Positions 8,219 through 17,800 of a DNA stretch of 47,588 nucleotides are shown here, piece by piece. The notes beneath the pieces were generated by a model. The model saw only the letters and a program-made list of their open reading frames with translations. It was not told where the DNA came from and ran no database searches. This DNA comes from Bacteroidia bacterium. Lineage in GTDB: Bacteria; Bacteroidota; Bacteroidia; Cytophagales; JAAEPT01. Position 1 is the stretch's first letter. Every line of letters starts with the position of its first letter. The stretch is taken from contig JAUIJC010000034.1 in NCBI GenBank assembly GCA_030431525.1, forward strand, positions 1 through 47,588, read 5' to 3'. The position numbers and the translations under genes are program-made.

Positions 8219-9646
8219 TTAGAAATTCAATAACAACGGATAAATCTCCTCAATACTTGTTTCGCCTTGGGCGAATAGGTCAAAGGCGTTTTCCGCCAAA
8301 CTGCGGATGCCTCTTTCTTTTAATAATGCGTCCACCTGGAACTGGCCTTCTTTGATGTTATCGGCTAATTCCTGGTCGATTGGAATGACTTCGTATACTG
8401 CTTTCCGTCCTTTGTAGCCTGTATAATGACATTCTGGACAACCCTTAGCTACATGCTGGTGAGTGACTGGATAAAAAGGTTTAAAGCGCTTTGGGTATAA
8501 TGATGTGTTCATGGCCTCTTTCTCTCTGCAATGCGGGCAAAGTCTGCGCACAAGGCGCTGAGCCATGGTTGTGTTCATGGTGCTGGCCACCAGATAGGGA
8601 GGTATGCCCATGTCCGCTAAACGGGAAATCGTTCCCCAAGCAGAATTGGTGTGAATGGTGGAGAATACCAAGTGCCCCGTCAAAGATGCACGGATAGCCA
8701 TGGAGGCCGTGTCAGGATCCCGAATCTCACCCACCATGATGACATCAGGATCTTGACGGAGGAATGTCCGCAAGGCACTGGCGAAGTCAAGGCCAATGTT
8801 TTCTCGGAGTTGCACTTGGTTGATGCCTTCCAAGGTATATTCAATCGGGTCCTCGATGGTCACAATATTACGTGACTCCTCATTCAATAATTTCAGGGTC
8901 GCGTATAAGGTGGTCGTTTTACCTGAACCGGTCGGACCACTAATCAAGATGATGCCGTTTGGCTTTCGGATTCCTTCCAGATAGGTTTCCAAATCATCCT
9001 TCGCAAAACCAAGCTTTTCGATGTCCACATTCGTGGCATCATTGCTCAGCAGACGCATCACCACCTTTTCACCATGAAGGGTTGGTAGGACAGAAACACG
9101 AATATCAAACCGTCCTGCCGAAGACTCGAAGAAGATGCGACCATCTTGTGGCAATCGCTTTTCGGCAATGTCCAAGCTGGACTTGATCTTGATTTGGTTA
9201 ATCAGCGAAGGGTATTCCATGGCATTGAGGACATACCGTTCCACCAGTTTTCCATCAATTCGAATCCTTACACGACAACGCTCCTCATACACCTCAATGT
9301 GGATGTCCGAACTTCCCAGACTTTTTGCCTCGGAAATCAGTTTGTCCAAAAAGCCGTTGGAGTCCCCATCATAGCTAAGGCTTCCTACCTCAGACTTTTT
9401 TTGTTCTCGACGGTAATACTTGCCAAGCGTCTTTTGAATAATAGCGGAATCAATGGACTCCAAAAGGATGGCCTTGCCAAAAAGGGCTTCCAATTCATAT
9501 TGGCAATCCTCTTTGCCTTCCGCTACATACAAATGCATCGCATCTCCCCTATCCTCCTGTGGGACGATTTGGTAATGCCATGCCTGCTCAGCGGTGAGCA
9601 TTTGCAAGGTGTCCGTATCCAGCGCTATGTATTCCCCTGTATTCAA
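8219..9646 (-). CDS. gspE: type II secretion ATPase GspE
   Basis: This 475-residue cytoplasmic hexameric ATPase powers pseudopilus assembly. It has a short N-terminal GspE_N-like domain (about 1-90), then the catalytic core with the Walker A motif GPTGSGKTTTLY (about 236-247), Asp box (VTIEDPIEYTLEGINQVQ), Walker B region DPDVIMVGEIRD (about 300-311), a His box (GHLVFSTIHTNSA), and a C-terminal four-Cys zinc site (CPHC at about 368, CPEC at about 404). The zinc site is typical of GspE and PilB and absent from retraction ATPases. It starts 7 nt after the peptidase gene and is followed after 9 nt by gspD. All catalytic motifs look intact. Confidence 0.95.
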   Translation of the reverse strand: MNTGEYIALDTDTLQMLTAEQAWHYQIVPQEDRGDAMHLYVAEGKEDCQYELEALFGKAILLESIDSAIIQKTLGKYYRREQKKSEVGSLSYDGDSNGFLDKLISEAKSLGSSDIHIEVYEERCRVRIRIDGKLVERYVLNAMEYPSLINQIKIKSSLDIAEKRLPQDGRIFFESSAGRFDIRVSVLPTLHGEKVVMRLLSNDATNVDIEKLGFAKDDLETYLEGIRKPNGIILISGPTGSGKTTTLYATLKLLNEESRNIVTIEDPIEYTLEGINQVQLRENIGLDFASALRTFLRQDPDVIMVGEIRDPDTASMAIRASLTGHLVFSTIHTNSAWGTISRLADMGIPPYLVASTMNTTMAQRLVRRLCPHCREKEAMNTSLYPKRFKPFYPVTHQHVAKGCPECHYTGYKGRKAVYEVIPIDQELADNIKEGQFQVDALLKERGIRSLAENAFDLFAQGETSIEEIYPLLLNF

Positions 9647-9653
9647 AAGTTAC

Positions 9654-10151
9654 TTATATCAATGTGACCAAATCCGTGGACAAAAAGGAGATGTTGAAAG
9701 CCCATTCAATGCCCAATACTATGATCCAGCAGATGGCCTGAAGGCCTGCCAATGGAATTGTTTTTCCCTGCTTATGCCATCCAAAAGCAATGGCAATGAT
9801 TAAGGAGAAAACAATGGAGACGATGTAAAACAGTAGAAAGTTGATGGGAGAAAACACAGTGGCCAATCCAAGCAACAGCAACACATCACCCAAGCCCAGT
9901 TGACGGTCAATAATATTGGTCCATTCACGGTGCTTGACCGAGAAATAAAGACTTAAGCCCAACCACTGTATAAGAAGGAAACCAAGGTTGAACCCGATTG
10001 ATATAAAATAATCATCAGGGCTCCACCCTTTCCCAACTCCCATAATCATCACCAATGGAAATAACCACCACCAAACAGCCCTGTCCTTGAAATCTTGATA
10101 GCTGATCAAGAGCAAGGATGCAGACAGTACGATGGTAATCAGCAATTCCAT
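9654..10151 (-). CDS. short A24 prepilin peptidase
   Basis: The 165-residue integral membrane protein has about six hydrophobic helices. The two catalytic aspartates of the A24 family are visible: SYQDFKDRAV (about residue 20) and GLGDVLLLLGLA (about residue 88; the GxGD motif). It lacks the N-terminal cytoplasmic methyltransferase domain with paired CxxC motifs found in full-length GspO/PilD, so it may cleave without methylating, or another enzyme methylates. The usual Lys after GxGD is replaced by Val. It lies 4 nt after the pseudopilin gene and presumably processes the pseudopilins of this operon. Confidence 0.85.
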   Translation of the reverse strand: MELLITIVLSASLLLISYQDFKDRAVWWWLFPLVMIMGVGKGWSPDDYFISIGFNLGFLLIQWLGLSLYFSVKHREWTNIIDRQLGLGDVLLLLGLATVFSPINFLLFYIVSIVFSLIIAIAFGWHKQGKTIPLAGLQAICWIIVLGIEWAFNISFLSTDLVTLI

Positions 10152-10155
10152 GAAA

Positions 10156-10575
10156 TCAATCAGGAACTACTTCGGTAACATTGCCTGTCTGGTCAACCTG
10201 CCAAACATTGTAAACCCCATCATCATCAAAGTCCACCACGGCCGTTGCCTTGGCCAAGAAGGTAGATGCAGAAGCTTCTTCCACAGTGATGCGATAGTTT
10301 GCGGTGCCCTCTTCAGATTCGGTCACCAAGGCATTTTGCACATAACCGATAGAACTAAGCTCTGAACTGAACTTGGAGTACTCCATTTTATAGGTGGATT
10401 GGAGTTCCGCCAAATGCTTCAAATTCAACTTGGCCTCCTGTGACTTTGCTTTTGTAACAAGTGGCAATAGGTTTGGCAAAGCCAAAAACGCGAGGATGCC
10501 GATAATCACCATGACCACCAATAGTTCGGTGAGTGTCATAGCCTTAACCTTTCCTTTAAGTAATTTTTTCTGCAT
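10156..10575 (-). CDS. gspG: major pseudopilin GspG-like
   Basis: The 139-residue protein has a class III signal: a basic leader (MQKKLLKGKVKA) followed by MTLTELLVVMVIIGILAFLALP with Glu5. Cleavage is expected after Ala12, with Ala in place of Gly. The globular part follows the GspG order: alpha-spine (SQEAKLNLKHLAELQSTYKMEY), a variable region, and a C-terminal acidic loop DFDDDGVYNVWQVD that resembles the calcium-binding loop of GspG. It is the first gene of the operon, directly behind the promoter at 10597-10604, as expected for the most abundant subunit. Confidence 0.9.
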   Translation of the reverse strand: MQKKLLKGKVKAMTLTELLVVMVIIGILAFLALPNLLPLVTKAKSQEAKLNLKHLAELQSTYKMEYSKFSSELSSIGYVQNALVTESEEGTANYRITVEEASASTFLAKATAVVDFDDDGVYNVWQVDQTGNVTEVVPD

Positions 10576-10596
10576 TTCTTAAAGCTTAAAACATCG

Positions 10597-10604
10597 CAAA
10601 GATA
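10597..10604 (-). promoter_or_regulatory. Bacteroidota -7 promoter box for the secretion operon
   Basis: On the minus strand the sequence is TATCTTTG, matching TAnnTTTG, 21 nt before the gspG start. No clean TTG box is present at the usual distance upstream. The start of transcription is expected near 10590. Confidence 0.6.
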
Positions 10605-10832
10605 CAGAAAATCAATCAGTTATTGAATATAGAGACCTAAACCTTTTGAAAGGGTTTGTCCAAAGACTGTAATAATTCTTCCCGTTTCCTTCTTTTTTGA
10701 TTTTCAACGTTTTAGACGAATTCACTATAGTAATTCAGCTTTAGAGTTTGGCATAGGACTACCCAAAAAATCTGTAGAAGTCTGCTACGCAAATAGGATG
10801 TCCCCACCAAAATTGGATTGCATATTTCTGCC
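10605..10832. other. intergenic spacer, nothing recognised
   Basis: This A+T-rich stretch lies between the secretion-operon promoter and the MITE-like element. I see no gene, hairpin or repeat in it. Confidence 0.5.
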
Positions 10833-11015
10833 GTAGGGGCAGACCTCAATGCTGTTGCATTAAGGGGTAACTCATTTGGTCGGTAGGTATAAAACCTACC
10901 GCTATTGACCGTGTGTTGTTCGCATATGCTGTCTCCGTAGCGTCGGGTTTCATACCCGACGTCTTCGAAAATCCCCAGAAATCGCCTTAATGCAACAGCA
11001 TTGGTCCGCCCCTAC
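10833..11015. mobile_element. MITE-like element, 183 bp
   Basis: Terminal inverted repeats of about 31-33 bp enclose the element: left 10833-10865 (GTAGGGGCAGACCTC, then AATGCTGTTGCATTAAGG) and right 10985-11015, whose complement reads GTAGGGGCGGACC then AATGCTGTTGCATTAAGG. They differ by one substitution and a 2-nt indel. Two perfect internal hairpins lie between them: CGGTAGGT/ACCTACCG (from 10881) and CGTCGGGT/ACCCGACG (from 10938). There is no coding capacity. No clear target-site duplication was found. It would need a transposase supplied in trans. Confidence 0.7.
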
Positions 11016-11083
11016 ATGGTCCAGAACCCCCGCCCCAAAATTTGTTTTCAAATGTCCCCCGTCCTTTTCCCTATCTTTACTCC

Positions 11084-12634
11084 ATGGAGCGCAGATCACT
11101 ACCCATTGGCCTACAAGACTTCCGGACTGTTCGCGAAGGAGGACATATCTACATCGACAAGACGGAATATTTGTATCGTCTTATCAATGATTCGAAGTAC
11201 GCCTTTATCTCCCGTCCAAGACGGTTTGGGAAATCCCTGATTTGCTCTACACTCAAGGAATTGTTCAAGGGTAGTCGTGAACTTTTTGAAGGGCTTTACA
11301 TCCATGACAAAGTAGATTGGAAACAATACCCCGTGATTCATGTTGATTTTAACAACATGGATTTCAGGAACTTCCCCCTGGATGAGGTCATCTCCAAGAA
11401 ATTGGATGCACAAGCCAAAGAGTTTGGATTGACCTTGGAGGGGAATTCAGCCCAGCAGAAGTTTAACGAGCTGATTGACCGACTTTCTACTCCAGAGGCT
11501 AAGGCTGTTATCATCATCGACGAATACGATAAAGCTATCACCGACCATTTGGGTGAGGAGAAAGTCCATGAGCACGAGCTGACCTTACGAAACTTTTATA
11601 GTGTGCTTAAGTCACAGGATGGAAAGTTGCGGTTTGTCTTCATCACGGGGGTGTCCAAATATGGTCGAATGTCAGTGTTCTCGACCTTGAATAATTTGGA
11701 TGACATCTCCATGGAGGACCAATACGCCTGCATGGCGGGCATCTCTCAACAGGAACTCGAAGATGCATTGGGACCACATATTGAATGGGTCTGCCAGAAG
11801 CGGGGAATGACCCGCGACCAGTTGCTCCGACAGGTGAAAAAATGGTACAACGGATTTTCATGGGACGGGGAAAACACCCTTTACAACCCTTTTTCGCTGC
11901 TTAATTTCTTCAAGAAAGGAGCCTTCCACAACTTCTGGTTTACTACGGACACGCCCAATTTCCTGATGAAACTGTTCCGGGAACGAAAATTCCCCGCCCA
12001 TGAACTGGAGAGTCTGGCTGGTGGAACAGCAGTTATCGAGAATGCCAATCTGGATAACATAGGATTGGAATCGCTACTCTTTCAAACGGGATACCTGACC
12101 ATCAAAAAAATCAGCCATTACATGGACTTGGAGGAGTATGAATTGGGATACCCCAACTTTGAGGTACAGCACTCCTTCACCAAACACATCCTTTCCACTT
12201 ATATGGAACAGCCCGTTGACCGGGTGGAAACCACCGTGGCACTGAAGCTGAGACATGCCATTGCCGACCGGAATTTGGACGCCTTTTTTGAGATTATTCA
12301 GTCCGTGCTCGCCTCTGTTCCTTATTCCATCAGCATCAGCCAAGAGGCTTATTTCCATTCGCTAATGCACGTGCTGATGACCGTAACGGGATTGCGTGTG
12401 AATTCGGAGTTACAGGTAGGAGGCGGCATCGTGGACAGCGTGCTGGAAAGTTTAGACAGCATCTATATTTTCGAATTCAAAATCGATTCCACCGCAGAAA
12501 AGGCCATAGCTCAGATTGATGAGAAAGGCTATGCGAATCGCTTTGCTATTGAAGGAAAGAGCTTGGTGAAAATTGGAGCGAGTTTCGACACCAAGAAGCG
12601 CTGTATCAGTGAGTGGAAGGCTGTGGAAGATTGA
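11084..12634 (+). CDS. AAA-ATPase-like protein with C-terminal PD-(D/E)XK nuclease domain
   Basis: The protein has 516 residues from the ATG at 11084 (MERRSLPIGLQDFR). The frame is open upstream from 11042, but that codon is TTG and MERRSLP is the family's usual start. The N-terminal AAA-ATPase_like domain has FISRPRRFGKSL (Walker A Lys50) and AVIIIDEYDKAI (Walker B, Asp146-Glu147). The C-terminal PDDEXK_9 domain has Asp451, Glu464 and Lys466 (GGGIVDSVLE, IYIFEFKID). The family is abundant in Bacteroidota, often in many copies per genome, and its function is unknown; defence or mobile-DNA roles have been proposed. It stands alone. A near-consensus -7 box (TATCTTTA, 11072-11079) lies only 5 nt before the ATG, which would give a nearly leaderless mRNA. 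Confidence 0.9.
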   Translation: MERRSLPIGLQDFRTVREGGHIYIDKTEYLYRLINDSKYAFISRPRRFGKSLICSTLKELFKGSRELFEGLYIHDKVDWKQYPVIHVDFNNMDFRNFPLDEVISKKLDAQAKEFGLTLEGNSAQQKFNELIDRLSTPEAKAVIIIDEYDKAITDHLGEEKVHEHELTLRNFYSVLKSQDGKLRFVFITGVSKYGRMSVFSTLNNLDDISMEDQYACMAGISQQELEDALGPHIEWVCQKRGMTRDQLLRQVKKWYNGFSWDGENTLYNPFSLLNFFKKGAFHNFWFTTDTPNFLMKLFRERKFPAHELESLAGGTAVIENANLDNIGLESLLFQTGYLTIKKISHYMDLEEYELGYPNFEVQHSFTKHILSTYMEQPVDRVETTVALKLRHAIADRNLDAFFEIIQSVLASVPYSISISQEAYFHSLMHVLMTVTGLRVNSELQVGGGIVDSVLESLDSIYIFEFKIDSTAEKAIAQIDEKGYANRFAIEGKSLVKIGASFDTKKRCISEWKAVED

Positions 12635-12881
12635 TTTTTATTCTTTAGGTACGTTTTCTAACACATCTGAAACCGTCCGTGAAATTTCTAATTTCCCAAA
12701 CCATTCTAAATCCTATTCATTGTTTTTAAAGCGCTTGAGGTTGTGCCCAATATTCATCCCATAAAGAACCATCAAATCGAATAAAGAAATAAATACTCAA
12801 TATTTTTCTCTATGTAGTTTTCAAGGTTAAGGTTTTTCCCTACTTTCATAACAAAGAAAAATATTTAGGAAATATTTCTTT
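12635..12881. other. intergenic region with possible transposase remnant
   Basis: On the minus strand about 27 codons ending near 12719 read LMVLYGMNIGHNLKRF before a stop. This resembles the C-terminus of a transposase, but it is too short to be sure. A segment at 12664-12701 resembles 14044-14082 behind the Fic gene. An A+T-rich inverted repeat lies just before the Fic start (AAATATTT, then GGAAATATTTCTTT, from about 12861) and might be an operator. Confidence 0.3.
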
Positions 12882-13997
12882 ATGCCTTACAAGATCAATC
12901 CTGATAGGAACACACCTTGGAATGAACTTCCTCCACTTCCATTAGACAAAGACCTTTTTTACACCATAGAGGTATTGGAAGCACTAAACTTGGCCAACCG
13001 TGCTTTGGCTAAACTGAATGGCCGAAGCGTGGCCATTCCCGACCAAGGCATGTTGGTGAACACCATTTCCCTACAAGAGGCGAAGACATCCAGCCAAATT
13101 GAGAACATTTTTACCACAGACGACGAACTCTACTTGGCCTATTCCGATGTAGGAAAAGCAGAACACAGCCCAGCGGCAAAAGAGGTGCTCTATTACCGTG
13201 AAGCACTTTGGGAAGGTTATCAGTTTATTCAAGAAGGTAAACCTTTTGACCGCGAGGCAGCCGTTCAGACCTTCCGAACCATCAAACAAACCCAAGAAGG
13301 CATCCGCCCACCCATTGCACGAGTATCCATCATCAAGGCAGGAAGTGCGGCTCAGGGAGGTGGGCAAGCCATTTATACCCCTCCAAGAAAAAAAGGCCTC
13401 TTGGAAACACTGTTGGATAACCTTTTCAACTACATGCAGAACGAGCCCTTGGACCCTCTTTTAAAAATGGCTATCGGGCATTTCCAATTTGAGGCCATTC
13501 ACCCCTTCCGAGACGGTAATGGCAGAACAGGCAGGGTTCTGAATGTCAATTACCTGGTCAAGCAACATCTGCTGGACTATCCCATCCTTTTCTTGAGCAG
13601 GTACATTCTTGAAAAAAAAGAAGACTACTACGCACTTCTTCAGGGAGTATCCCAACGAGGCGCATGGAAGCCATGGATCCTCTTTATGTTAAAGGCTGTG
13701 GAAGAAACATCCATCCATACCCTCCAAAAAATCAACGCCATCCTGCAACTCACTGAAGATTTTACAGAGGAAGTGGCCAATATCAAAGGAATCAAAAACC
13801 CTGAAGCGGTGATCCAATGCCTGTTTACCCACCCCATCACCAAAACCAACCACGTGGCACAGCAGGCAAGGCTGACTATGCCCACAGCTCGCAAGTACCT
13901 GGACCTACTGGCTGAGGCACAACTGCTGGAAAAAAAACAGCACCAAGGGCATTACATCTACATCAATAATGAATTGAAATATATTCTGGGCAGTTGA
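12882..13997 (+). CDS. class II Fic family AMP-transferase-like protein
   Basis: The 371-residue protein has an N-terminal Fic_N-type domain, the Fic core and a C-terminal winged helix-turn-helix. The catalytic motif HPFRDGNGRTGR starts at His207 and is complete, so NMP transfer (normally AMP from ATP onto a hydroxyl side chain) is likely. The inhibitory motif S/TxxxE(G/N) is present as SSQIEN with Glu74 and Asn75, N-terminal to the core. This makes it a class II, self-inhibited Fic that needs no separate antitoxin. The C-terminal domain (HPITKTNHVAQQARLTMPTA) could bind DNA or mediate dimerisation. No partner gene is adjacent. The target is unknown. Confidence 0.93.
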   Translation: MPYKINPDRNTPWNELPPLPLDKDLFYTIEVLEALNLANRALAKLNGRSVAIPDQGMLVNTISLQEAKTSSQIENIFTTDDELYLAYSDVGKAEHSPAAKEVLYYREALWEGYQFIQEGKPFDREAAVQTFRTIKQTQEGIRPPIARVSIIKAGSAAQGGGQAIYTPPRKKGLLETLLDNLFNYMQNEPLDPLLKMAIGHFQFEAIHPFRDGNGRTGRVLNVNYLVKQHLLDYPILFLSRYILEKKEDYYALLQGVSQRGAWKPWILFMLKAVEETSIHTLQKINAILQLTEDFTEEVANIKGIKNPEAVIQCLFTHPITKTNHVAQQARLTMPTARKYLDLLAEAQLLEKKQHQGHYIYINNELKYILGS

Positions 13998-14109
13998 AAG
14001 GCTAATTCAGACGCTACCATGTACTACTCGGGTGCGTCCGAAGCGTCCGAAACCATCCCTAACATTTCCAATGTCCCCGAACAGCCTGTGACAAAGCATT
14101 CAAAATGCT

Positions 14110-14155
14110 ATTTACGGTTTCGAACGCGACAGAAGTCGCGCCCGAGGCCGTAAAT
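14110..14155. repeat. long hairpin repeat between convergent genes
   Basis: This is an imperfect inverted repeat with outer arms ATTTACGG/CCGTAAAT, a middle part with G-T pairs, and inner arms CGCGAC/GTCGCG around AGAA. There is no T-run on either strand, so it is more REP-like than a classical terminator, though it lies between the ends of two convergent genes. Confidence 0.6.
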
Positions 14156-14169
14156 GCGCTCCAGTTGGT

Positions 14170-14871
14170 TTAATCTGTGCTCTCGATTAATTTTAAATAT
14201 TCTAAAACAGTTTTTTGAACTACCTCAATATTCTTGCTTCTACTGTCATTAATTGATTTAAATAATTTTAAATATAACCAATCATCATTTTTTTGATAAA
14301 AATATAGTTTTGTTGAATCATCAAAATTGGACAAGCTCTCAAACAAGACTGTATTTTGTTTTGAAACCCAAATCTCAAATGATGCAACAAAATACATGTC
14401 TTTACTTTGAAACCTCTTACTATAATTTTGTTTAGTATTAATTATCTCTTCATTATATTTATCTTTTTCAATAGAAATTTCACTTAATATTTTATCAAAC
14501 CCTAAACTATAATGAGAATCTAAATCAACATTAGTCTGGGCATCTACAAATTTTGTATCATAGTGGAAAATGGACAGAACTCCATTTTTTTCAATAAGAA
14601 AATTGCCATCTATATGATTAGTAGTGCAAACAGACACTAATCTATAACTATTTGATGGGCATGGGGATACGATTAAATATCCTTTGCCAGTAGTAGTATA
14701 TACTAAACTATCATTTTGAGATAACTGATTAACCTTATTAATAGTATTCAATATTTTACCATTGTAGAAAATACTATCTATTTCACCCAATAGATATTTA
14801 TCTAATAGAGACATTACTAATTCCTTAGCGTCAAACTCATTTTCAATAACAATATCTAACGACTCCTTCAT
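14170..14871 (-). CDS. probable immunity protein for the RHS toxin tip
   Basis: This is a 233-residue soluble protein of no recognised family, without signal peptide or membrane helix. It is A+T-rich, like the toxin-tip coding sequence just before it and unlike the rest of the operon. Its ATG lies 3 nt after the toxin's stop codon. In polymorphic toxin loci this position is nearly always taken by the cognate immunity gene, and the shared base composition suggests both arrived as one unit. The start MKESLDIVIENEFDAKEL is the only sensible one. The function is inferred from context only. Confidence 0.7.
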   Translation of the reverse strand: MKESLDIVIENEFDAKELVMSLLDKYLLGEIDSIFYNGKILNTINKVNQLSQNDSLVYTTTGKGYLIVSPCPSNSYRLVSVCTTNHIDGNFLIEKNGVLSIFHYDTKFVDAQTNVDLDSHYSLGFDKILSEISIEKDKYNEEIINTKQNYSKRFQSKDMYFVASFEIWVSKQNTVLFESLSNFDDSTKLYFYQKNDDWLYLKLFKSINDSRSKNIEVVQKTVLEYLKLIESTD

Positions 14872-14874
14872 ACA

Positions 14875-17800
14875 TTATTGAACTGTAAACACTTTAACAT
14901 TTTCTTCCCCTAATACACTTTTAGCATACTTAACAACAGCATCCAAATTTGTGTTTTTGTACCCAGCTGGTATTGCTATATCTAATCTAACATCATTTAC
15001 TTTACTAGCAAACCCATTGTAGTTTATGAATCCAACTTCTTTTAAGGCACTTAATTTATTTACATTTTTTAAAATATTACTGAAATCTGCAGTAGGACCT
15101 TTTGCATTTACCGTTTTTAAACTAACAGCGAGCCCATCAGAATTAATAAAATCAATTGTTGGAAAAAATCTACCATAGGTGTCTGTATGCAGAAATTTTG
15201 AATATCGTATTGGAGCCAAATAAAATTCTAAAGCTTTCCCTCTTATACAAGGGTGAGCAGACCACATATCTGCAACTACTCCTCTTGCAGCTAAGCCCCT
15301 AGCAACCTCGTCCATGTCTGCCAATACAGCCATGAAACTTACAACAGCTAGTGCTGTATGACCACCCTCAAATAGTTCATACGAATCCTTAACGCCCAAA
15401 ATAGCTCCAGAAACTGGATTCCCAAAATTTGCATATAAGTACCAAATATTTCTAGTCAATGCATAATGTCTTCTTGCTTCTAATAACTCCCTTACTTGTT
15501 GAGCTTTTTTTGCTTCAGCAAGCGCTTTCTTATAGGCTTCTAATATTTTTGACTCACCTTCGACAACTTGGTTTAAACTATAAATACCTAGATCATTAAA
15601 ATCTTCTGGTGTATAGCCATCTGGCGCATCTCCAACATAATACCACCCATAACCCCCTATCCAATTCTCATTGTAATTTGGATCTGTAGGGTCTGTCACA
15701 GGTAGTATTTTTATGTACATGCCATCCTTTTTAACAGGTTGATACCACAATGTAAATGTGGAAGGAGTTAACCCGTAAACAATACTAGTCTTTTCCTTTT
15801 GGGTTAAAGGATTATCAGAAGACCAATTAATAGAAGAAGGTGGGTCAGTTTTTCCATTGGGATGATTATTTCCTCCCCCTTTCTGTTTTGTTTCTACACT
15901 TAGGCCATGTCTATCAGTAAATAAGACTGGATTCCCATTCATACCCATATATGGAGTTAAACTAGGGTATAGGGAATAAATAGGGTCCACACTCAACCAT
16001 CTACCCAATCGGGCGTCATACTGCCTGAAGGCCGTGGTGTAGGAGTTGCCCGAGCCCTTGAACTCCTCGTCGCGCTCCATCCCGTTGTAGCCATAGCGGT
16101 AGGCCTCCTCGCCGTCCACGTACTCGCGTCCCGGCATCACCATGCCGAACGGATAGTAGTCGGCCATATAGGTGATCTGCACCTCCTGCTGGGCGTTCTT
16201 GGCGCCCATGATCACCGCACGCACGTTGCCCAAGTGGTCTTTCAGCTCATAGCGCAGCTGCTCGTTGACGGCCTGCAGGGTGGACAGGTCCTTGCCCTCC
16301 AGGTGCTTGTAGGTACCTCCCACTATAGATTGCTCCTCGAGGCTCAGCTCGTAGCTGTTGGTGCCGTCGCTCCACTTTTCGGTGTAGATGGAGCCGCCGA
16401 TGTAGTAGCTTTTCTTGTTACGCGTCGGGTCGTTGGTGTACACCACCTCCTTGACCAGGCGGTTGCCACCTGCATCGTACTTGAAGTAGAGGTTCGGCTT
16501 CTCGCTGCCCGGCATGCGGATCACCTCCTTAACAAGGCCCATGGCGTTCCACTCGATCTTGGAGATGTCGTTCTCCGCATCGCGGACGATGTTGCCGTCG
16601 TAGTCGTAGGCGAAGTTGTGGCTCACCGGGTTGGCCGGGTCGTAGGCGTAGGTGCCGCTGTTCTGGGCTGGTGCCTCGTTCACCTTCACCTGGCTGCCGA
16701 TCTGGCTGCCGCCATAGACGTTGTTGAAGAACGGGGTGTCGAAGTACAGCGCACCTGTCAGCTCGGAGCTGTAAAGCTCTGTCCTGTTTGTGGCCGTGAT
16801 GGTGGCGTAGACGCCATTCTCGCGACCGATGACACGGGCGTAGTCCACCCTTACGGTGTTGGCCGTCAGGCTGGATGACTCGTACATCTCCAAATCGTTC
16901 AAAACGATATGGAAAGTTGATCCGGAAGTCACCTCGCCGTAGACCCTCATGACGTCCCTGCATTCCACGCCGTAGGTGAAGTCAATGCTTCCATAGACCT
17001 CCCAGCTCGTGTTGGTGTTGTTCAGGTTCGAGCTAATGGTACTCGGGAAGGTCAAATCGCCGTTGACGAACACCCTGGTGTCGGTCAGGTCCATAAGCGG
17101 CGCGTTGGCGCTCACCGTGCCGTTGAGCACGAGGTCCACGTCGTTCGTGATCAGCATTCCCGGAAGCGCCGTGCCCTCCACGGTGAAGACACCGCCCTCG
17201 ACGATCAGCTCGTTCGGGTTGACGGACTGCACTTTCCAGTCCTCGGAGGTCGGCCTGAACCAATAGGTGATGCCGGCCATGGTGACCTCAATCACGCCGT
17301 TGCCCTCCTTGAGGCCCAGCTGCGGGGTCTCGCGGCGGTCGGCGCTGTAGGTGGTGCTGGCCACGCCCTTGATGTCCTCAAGCTCCGGGTCGTCATAGGT
17401 GTCGATGACGTGCTGCAGGCGGTTGTTGCGCTTGCGCTCGCGCCCGCTGGCAGAATGCGTCTCGGTCAGGTACTTGTAGACCATCTCGTCCATCTGGGTA
17501 CCGGACACCAGTGCTCCGCCGTTGCCGTTGGTGAAGCTGCGAGGCTGGGTGCTGCCATCCTCGGCCACTGTAAGCTTGTCGGCCTTACGCGTGAGTGACT
17601 CGATGTTGCCGTTCGGGTCGTAGCTGATGTCGACAGAGAAGATGTCGTCGAGATTCTCGGTAGGCGCGGTGGTCATGAAGGCCAGCGCGTTGCCCGTTGT
17701 CGGACGGTCGTAGGTCTCCACGTGTGAGCGCACCAGGCGGTTGAGCTCGTCGTAGCGGAAGCCCTGTACGAGCACATCCTTGGTGGTGGTCTGCCCCACC

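Noticed and set aside
14110..14155. Hairpin as a rho-independent terminator
   Set aside because: Neither strand has a T-run after the stem, so it is listed as a repeat.
16234..16878. Long open frames on the plus strand opposite the toxin gene (also 18136-19311, 22948-25131)
   Set aside because: They are opposite-strand shadows of a G+C-rich gene. Their composition is dominated by Val, Leu, Ala, Arg and His with no domain, and they lie within a well-supported coding frame.
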